Both the position numbers and the translations under genes were made by a program. A DNA stretch of 64,000 nucleotides from Paenibacillus lycopersici (GTDB lineage: Bacteria; Bacillota; Bacilli; Paenibacillales; Paenibacillaceae), in assembly GCF_010119935.1 (NCBI RefSeq), contig NZ_CP048209.1, positions 5,559,501 to 5,623,500 of the forward strand. Reading direction: 5' to 3'. The number at the start of each line of letters is the position of its first letter. Position 1 is the stretch's first letter. The notes below the pieces were generated by a model. That model saw nothing but the letters and a program-made list of their open reading frames with translations. It made no database searches and was not told the origin of the DNA. This document shows positions 60,368 to 64,000 of this stretch, piece after piece.

Positions 60368-61342
60368 TCAGTAGACGCCGTTCTCTCCCATCTTCCGGGA
60401 AAGCCAATTCGCGATGACAAGCAGCCCGAAATTGATCAGGGATTTAAATAATCCCACCGCCGCCGCGAGGCTGAACCTCCCATCCGTCAAGCCGATCCGA
60501 TACACATACGTGTCGATAATATCCGATACCCGGTATACGGCCGGATTATAGAGCACGAAGATTTGCTCGAAGCCCGCTTCCATGATCCCGCCCAGCCGAA
60601 GAATAAGTACGAGCATGATCGTGCTCCGAATGAGCGGGAGCGTTAAATACAGCAGCCGTTGAAAACGGTTGGCTCCATCAAGGACAGCCGCTTCGTAGAG
60701 ATGCGGGCTTATTCCGGCCAAAGCCGCCATGTAGATGATGGTGTTCCAGCCAAACTCCTTCCAGATCATCGAGAAGACGAGCGTGCTGCGGAAATACGTT
60801 TCATTGCTCAGAAATCCGATCGGCGTGCCTCCAAACAGCTTGATGATATTGTTCACTACACCGCTGTCGGTCGAGAGTAAATTGATCAGAATGCCTCCCA
60901 GAATGACCCAGGAGATAAAATGCGGCAGGTATATCACCGTTTGGACCGACTTCTTAAACGCCCTGGATCTCACTTCATTTAGGAGCAGGGCAGCAATGAT
61001 CGGGGCCGGAAACCCGAACGTAAGCCGGTACAACGAGATAATGACGGTATTCTTGATGACCTGCCAAAATTTATCCTGCGAGAACAAGTAATCAAACTGC
61101 TTAAAGCCTGCCCAATCGCTGCCCAGAATGCCTTTCGTAATGCTGAAATCCTTGAAGGCCACGATCGCACCGTACATCGGAATGTAGTGGAAAATCAGAT
61201 AGTAAACCAGCGCCGGCGTCAGCATGAGATAGAGATAGCGATTGAACCAGATGTACCGGAGAAGATTTGATTTGCTGCGCAGGCGCTTCCGAGTCCGAAG
61301 GCCAGCCTCGATTCGCGCGGTCTCGCTTTCAACGTATGACAT
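60368..61342 (-). CDS. ABC transporter permease, LplB/YtcP type
   Basis: 324 residues, six helices with EAA loop YEAAVLDGANRFQRLLYLTLP; basic cytoplasmic N-terminus and ends SRKMGENGVY as usual for LplB. First gene of a five-gene operon (lplB-lplC-binding protein-tauD-sulfatase). GGAAGGGAG is 8 nt from the ATG and directly follows the U-run of a terminator in the leader, so expression depends on passing that terminator. Confidence 0.92.
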   Translation of the reverse strand: MSYVESETARIEAGLRTRKRLRSKSNLLRYIWFNRYLYLMLTPALVYYLIFHYIPMYGAIVAFKDFSITKGILGSDWAGFKQFDYLFSQDKFWQVIKNTVIISLYRLTFGFPAPIIAALLLNEVRSRAFKKSVQTVIYLPHFISWVILGGILINLLSTDSGVVNNIIKLFGGTPIGFLSNETYFRSTLVFSMIWKEFGWNTIIYMAALAGISPHLYEAAVLDGANRFQRLLYLTLPLIRSTIMLVLILRLGGIMEAGFEQIFVLYNPAVYRVSDIIDTYVYRIGLTDGRFSLAAAVGLFKSLINFGLLVIANWLSRKMGENGVY

Positions 61343-61360
61343 CTAGCAGACTCCCTTCCT

Positions 61361-61402
61361 ATAAAATAAAAAGACACAACATAAGGGGGTCATGTTGTGT
61401 CT
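61361..61402 (-). terminator. Promoter-distal leader terminator of the lplB operon
   Basis: AGACACAACAT/ATGTTGTGTCT perfect 11-bp stem (61372-61382, 61392-61402), loop GACCCCCTT, then TTTTTATTTTA on the minus strand, ending about 20 nt before the lplB ATG. Strong terminator ahead of, not after, a gene. Confidence 0.88.
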
Positions 61403-61600
61403 CCGGATTACCAGTCGACGATATATTCAGTTCATCTCATACTCGCCGGGCTTCCCCCGCAGCCTTAGCTAGAACCTCTGGTAGACCAGGCGGTTACCTA
61501 TACAAAAAAGGAGACGCAGCACCGCTGGGGGCACTGGTCTCCGGTTGTCCGGTAGATAGTTTATTATTCCGATTTATTTACTTGGTTAATATGAGATTGA
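61403..61600 (-). promoter_or_regulatory. Structured leader of the lplB operon with a second terminator
   Basis: Transcribed from the promoter at 61601-61629. Proximal hairpin GGAGAC...GTCTCC with inner CAGTGCC/GGTGCTG (61510-61542) is followed by TTTTTTGTAT, so it too is a terminator. The 100 nt between the terminators hold CTGGT-CT-ACCAG, GGCT...AGCC and other stems, and ACCAGT in the first hairpin can pair with ACTGGT near 61410. No known riboswitch consensus (SAM, TPP, lysine, purine, guanidine, T-box) was recognised. Confidence 0.6.
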
Positions 61601-61629
61601 TACTAACATACGAGTCGCTAGGCGTCAAC
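61601..61629 (-). promoter_or_regulatory. sigma-A promoter of the lplB operon
   Basis: TTGACG (61629-61624) and TAGTAT (61606-61601), spacer 17 bp, on the minus strand. Expected start near 61594, giving a leader of about 250 nt. Confidence 0.7.
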
Positions 61630-61691
61630 CATTTTTTAGGCGACTATTGCTCTTCTTACAATCGCCATCAGGAAAGTTTATGCTGCGCCTC

Positions 61692-62072
61692 TCAAGGCTC
61701 ATAAGGCTGCCCCCCAACGTAAATATCAATAGCCCCAGCCGGCCGGATCGGTTCCTGCTTCACATACAAGTATCGATTCTTCTTGAAGAAAACGTAGTAA
61801 AGCATCGTGAATGGATGAAAGTAATCGAGCCCTCCGAGCCGGCAGCCGGATTGAAACAGAAGCTTCTCCCCATCGGCGATCGTAAAAGATAACCGGTTGC
61901 TCCCGCACCAGTCGATGTTCAGCTCCAGCTCGTATTCGCCTGGTTCTAGTTCGATCCGCACCCTCTCTCCGTCTTTGATTGCCCCTGCCCTAGCATCGTT
62001 CAATAGAATCCTATACTCCCGGATCCGATTCACCCATTGAGATTTCCTCACGATTTCGATGGAAGCGGTCAT
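61692..62072 (-). CDS. Small conserved protein of unknown function
   Basis: 126 residues, soluble beta-rich. First half (IEIVRKSQWVNRIREYRI, LEPGEYELELNIDWCGSN) resembles a small family of Bacillota proteins in which a PEGA-like strand pattern precedes the WCGSN motif; second half is aromatic (DYFHPFTMLYYVFFKKNRYL). No function known. GGGAGG precedes the ATG. Lies between the S9 peptidase terminator and the lplB promoter, alone. Confidence 0.7.
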   Translation of the reverse strand: MTASIEIVRKSQWVNRIREYRILLNDARAGAIKDGERVRIELEPGEYELELNIDWCGSNRLSFTIADGEKLLFQSGCRLGGLDYFHPFTMLYYVFFKKNRYLYVKQEPIRPAGAIDIYVGGQPYEP

Positions 62073-62102
62073 TTAATCCCTCCCGTACTTACCCCGTTTC
62101 TA

Positions 62103-62137
62103 ATAAAAAGAGACCTACAGCAGCTCGCTGTAGGTCT
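62103..62137 (-). terminator. Intrinsic terminator after the S9 peptidase gene
   Basis: AGACCTACAGC/GCTGTAGGTCT perfect 11-bp stem (62111-62121, 62127-62137) then CTCTTTTTATTA on the minus strand. 140 nt past the peptidase stop and 30 nt before the small gene start, so it could also attenuate the latter. Confidence 0.85.
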
Positions 62138-62274
62138 AAGATATATTTAATAAAGGGGGTCATGTTTAATTATAAACGCGCTACATTAAGTTGAGATAAA
62201 GATCGGATTTCATTCGTGTTACATTTTAGGAACTATCGTTCCCGTCTATTGAAACTCTTCGCTCTACAACTAAA

Positions 62275-64000
62275 TTATGCGCTAGCTCCGCCCAAGTGCC
62301 TTGCGAGAAATCGCTCGGCCGCTTCATAGAACCTCAGTCGGTTCTCGGGTTTGGCGAAACCGTGGCCTTCGTCCGGGAAGAGCAAATACTCATGCTCCAA
62401 TCCCCTCGTTCTGAGCGCGTCGACGATCTGCTCGGATTCGCTTTGCTTCACTCGCGGGTCATTGGCGCCTTGGGCGATCAGCAGCGGAATTTGGATCTTA
62501 TCGATTAGATACAACGGAGACCGGGATTGGAGAAACGCTTCCTCTAGATCGGGGTTTCCCACCCTTTTGTGAAGAATAGCAAGCATCGGCGCCCAGTACG
62601 GCGGAATGGAGCGGATAAACGTGACCAAGTTGCTTGGACCGACCACGTCCACTGCGCAGCAGAAAAGTTCCGGCGTGAAGGTCGCGCCAACCAGCGCCGC
62701 GTATCCGCCATAAGAAGCCCCGTAGATGGCCACGCGATCTGGATTCGCATATCCCATCTGTACGGCCCATTCGACGGCATCGACGAGATCATTATGCATG
62801 GCGCCTGCCCATTCCTAATTACCTGCGTTGAGAAAGTCTTTACCGTATCCCGTCGAGCCCCTGAAATTGACCGAAAGGCAAGCGTAGCCTCGGTTGGCCA
62901 GCCACTGATGCTCCGAATGGAAACCCCAGCGATCCCTCCCCCACGGTCCGCCGTGCACGTTCAGGACCATCGGCACGCCCTCGCGCTGTCTCGGCGGGAA
63001 CGTGATGTAGCCGTGAATCGTTAGTCCGTCGCGCGATGTAAAGGATAGCGGCTCCATTGGCGCCAGTTCGAATTCCGCCAGGACCGGATCGGTATGAAAC
63101 AGGAACGATCCTGTACGGGACTGCCTGTCGTAGATGTAGCAGATGGACGACTCCTTGTCGGACTGAAATGTGATGAGCCATTTCCGGTCTTCAAGATCCC
63201 GGCTGCTGATCTGGAAATCTCCATCATGCAGGCTGCGAATCGCTGCAAAATCCGCTTCAACCTCCGCATCCAGCACGGTCCATTGTTTGCGCTCCCTGAA
63301 AAACGCAACCGCCAGAACTTCGTATGTATCGAGATCGAGCATTACTTCTCCAACGTCATAGTGCGAGTCCTCCGCTAGTACGCGATATGAACCATCTTGC
63401 GTGTTCATGCGTACCAAACGGCCCGAGTTCGTATTTCTCGAGTCGATGACGAACAGCTCTGTGCCGTCTTTGGCGAAGCCAATGGGTCCGCTTGACAGCA
63501 CGTCCTCGCTGTCCCAAGTCACGATTGTTCTCCACTCGGAGCTCTCGTCATCACGGACCAACAGATCCATTCCGCCTTCGGGCGTGGCGGCACCTGCCCC
63601 CCGCACGTTCAGATCGGCGTCTACCACCCAGCCGAGGATGTTGCCGGGGTTCTTGGCGACAAGCGATAATTCTCCAGTTGAGATCGTAAGACGATAGACG
63701 TCGTGCGCGGCTTCGTTTTCCTTATTTAGCGCGACGATGAGCTCGTCGGGATGCTTCTTGCTGGTATGAAGGACATGCGCCTGCACGTTCTCGAACGGCG
63801 TCAGATCCACTATTTCTCTGCTGGCCAGATTGACGGAATAGAGCCGCCAATTCTCATTGCCTCCGGCATCTTGCAGGTAGAGGATATGCTTGCTGTCATA
63901 ACCCCAGAAATACCAACGAATGCCTCGGTCACGGTCGTGGGTAACGGGCTCTCGCGTATGCCCCCCGATATGCCCGATCCAGATGTTTTGAACGCCTTCA
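62275..64000 (-). pseudogene. S9 prolyl oligopeptidase family gene interrupted by an amber codon (5' end outside window)
   Basis: The frame is open from the right edge down to 62818 (beta-propeller part and start of the hydrolase domain: VLNVHGGPWGRDRWGF, SVNFRGSTGYGKDFLNAGN), meets TAG at 62815-62817, and goes on in the same frame as EWAGAMHNDLVDAVEW to 62275 with Ser in YGASYGGYAA, Asp in GANDPRV and His in FPDEGHGF all kept. So one nonsense codon, at a spot that normally holds Arg or Lys, cuts off the catalytic triad. Otherwise undamaged; a recent mutation, sequencing error or suppression are possible. An ATG 16 nt later could start a fragment without the propeller. Confidence 0.88.

Noticed and set aside
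62815..62817. Pyrrolysine or other recoding at the amber codon of the S9 peptidase
   Set aside because: Nothing in the window supports it, the family uses ordinary Arg or Lys there, and no downstream stem element was seen; a plain nonsense mutation is simpler.

Overview
The window looks like a chromosomal segment from a GC-rich, endospore-forming member of the Paenibacillaceae (Paenibacillus or Cohnella type). Supporting signs are a gerK-type spore germination operon, strong GGAGG ribosome binding sites with several TTG/GTG starts, S-layer homology domains, a T-box leader before argS, CcpA-type cre palindromes, LplB/LplC-type sugar permeases, and very large secreted glycoside hydrolases. Genus is inference; no 16S or other marker gene lies in the window.

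Layout. 1-2.8 kb: minus-strand germination receptor operon gerKA-gerKB-gerKC (gerKC cut by the left edge). 3-5.7 kb: aldo/keto reductase and threonine synthase. 5.7-9.3 kb: accessory zone with the first copy of a dispersed structured repeat, a doubly frameshifted IS110 element, an SGNH hydrolase and an IS1595 remnant. 9.3-15 kb: AraC regulator followed by a permease / binding protein / permease / GH4 glycosidase operon. 15.2-16.9 kb: HAD phosphatase, IS3 fragment and the second repeat copy. 16.9-39.6 kb: cell-surface and polysaccharide region with an L,D-transpeptidase, a 1445-residue GH16 enzyme, an orphan response regulator, a GH92 mannosidase, a formylglycine-generating enzyme, a phosphodiester glycosidase pair, a cohesin-SLH anchor protein, a 2421-residue double-GH16 enzyme with cohesin, FIVAR and dockerin modules, and a GH32 fructosidase.

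39.7-48.8 kb: methyltransferase-TPR protein, 2-hydroxyacid dehydrogenase, a repeat-rich intergenic region with the third copy of the dispersed element, then a sugar-acid/polyol type catabolic cluster (Gfo/Idh oxidoreductase, DUF993 protein, TIM-barrel isomerase, a second Gfo/Idh-like protein, two AraC regulators). 48.8-55 kb: T-box-controlled argS, PaiB-like protein, acyltransferase, a previously untracked 58-residue membrane protein, Nudix hydrolase and a beta-lactamase-fold hydrolase. 55-61.6 kb: LplB-LplC-binding protein-TauD dioxygenase-sulfatase operon with a long leader carrying two terminators. 61.7-64 kb: small conserved protein and an S9 peptidase gene broken by one amber codon and cut by the right edge.

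How the parts fit. The window is rich in carbohydrate acquisition: secreted enzymes attack polymers outside, some probably held at the surface by cohesin-dockerin and SLH contacts; ABC systems import products; GH4, GH32 and GH92 finish them; cre sites put at least the two GH16 genes and GH32 under catabolite control. The sulfatase needs a formylglycine-generating enzyme, and one is encoded 28 kb away. The least explained items are the three-copy repeat with four modules at fixed 51/57-58/50-51 bp spacing and a covarying hairpin, the double-terminator leader upstream of lplB, the 3 x 73 bp repeat inside the same operon, and the terminator-like hairpin that buries a ribosome binding site at 45.7 kb.
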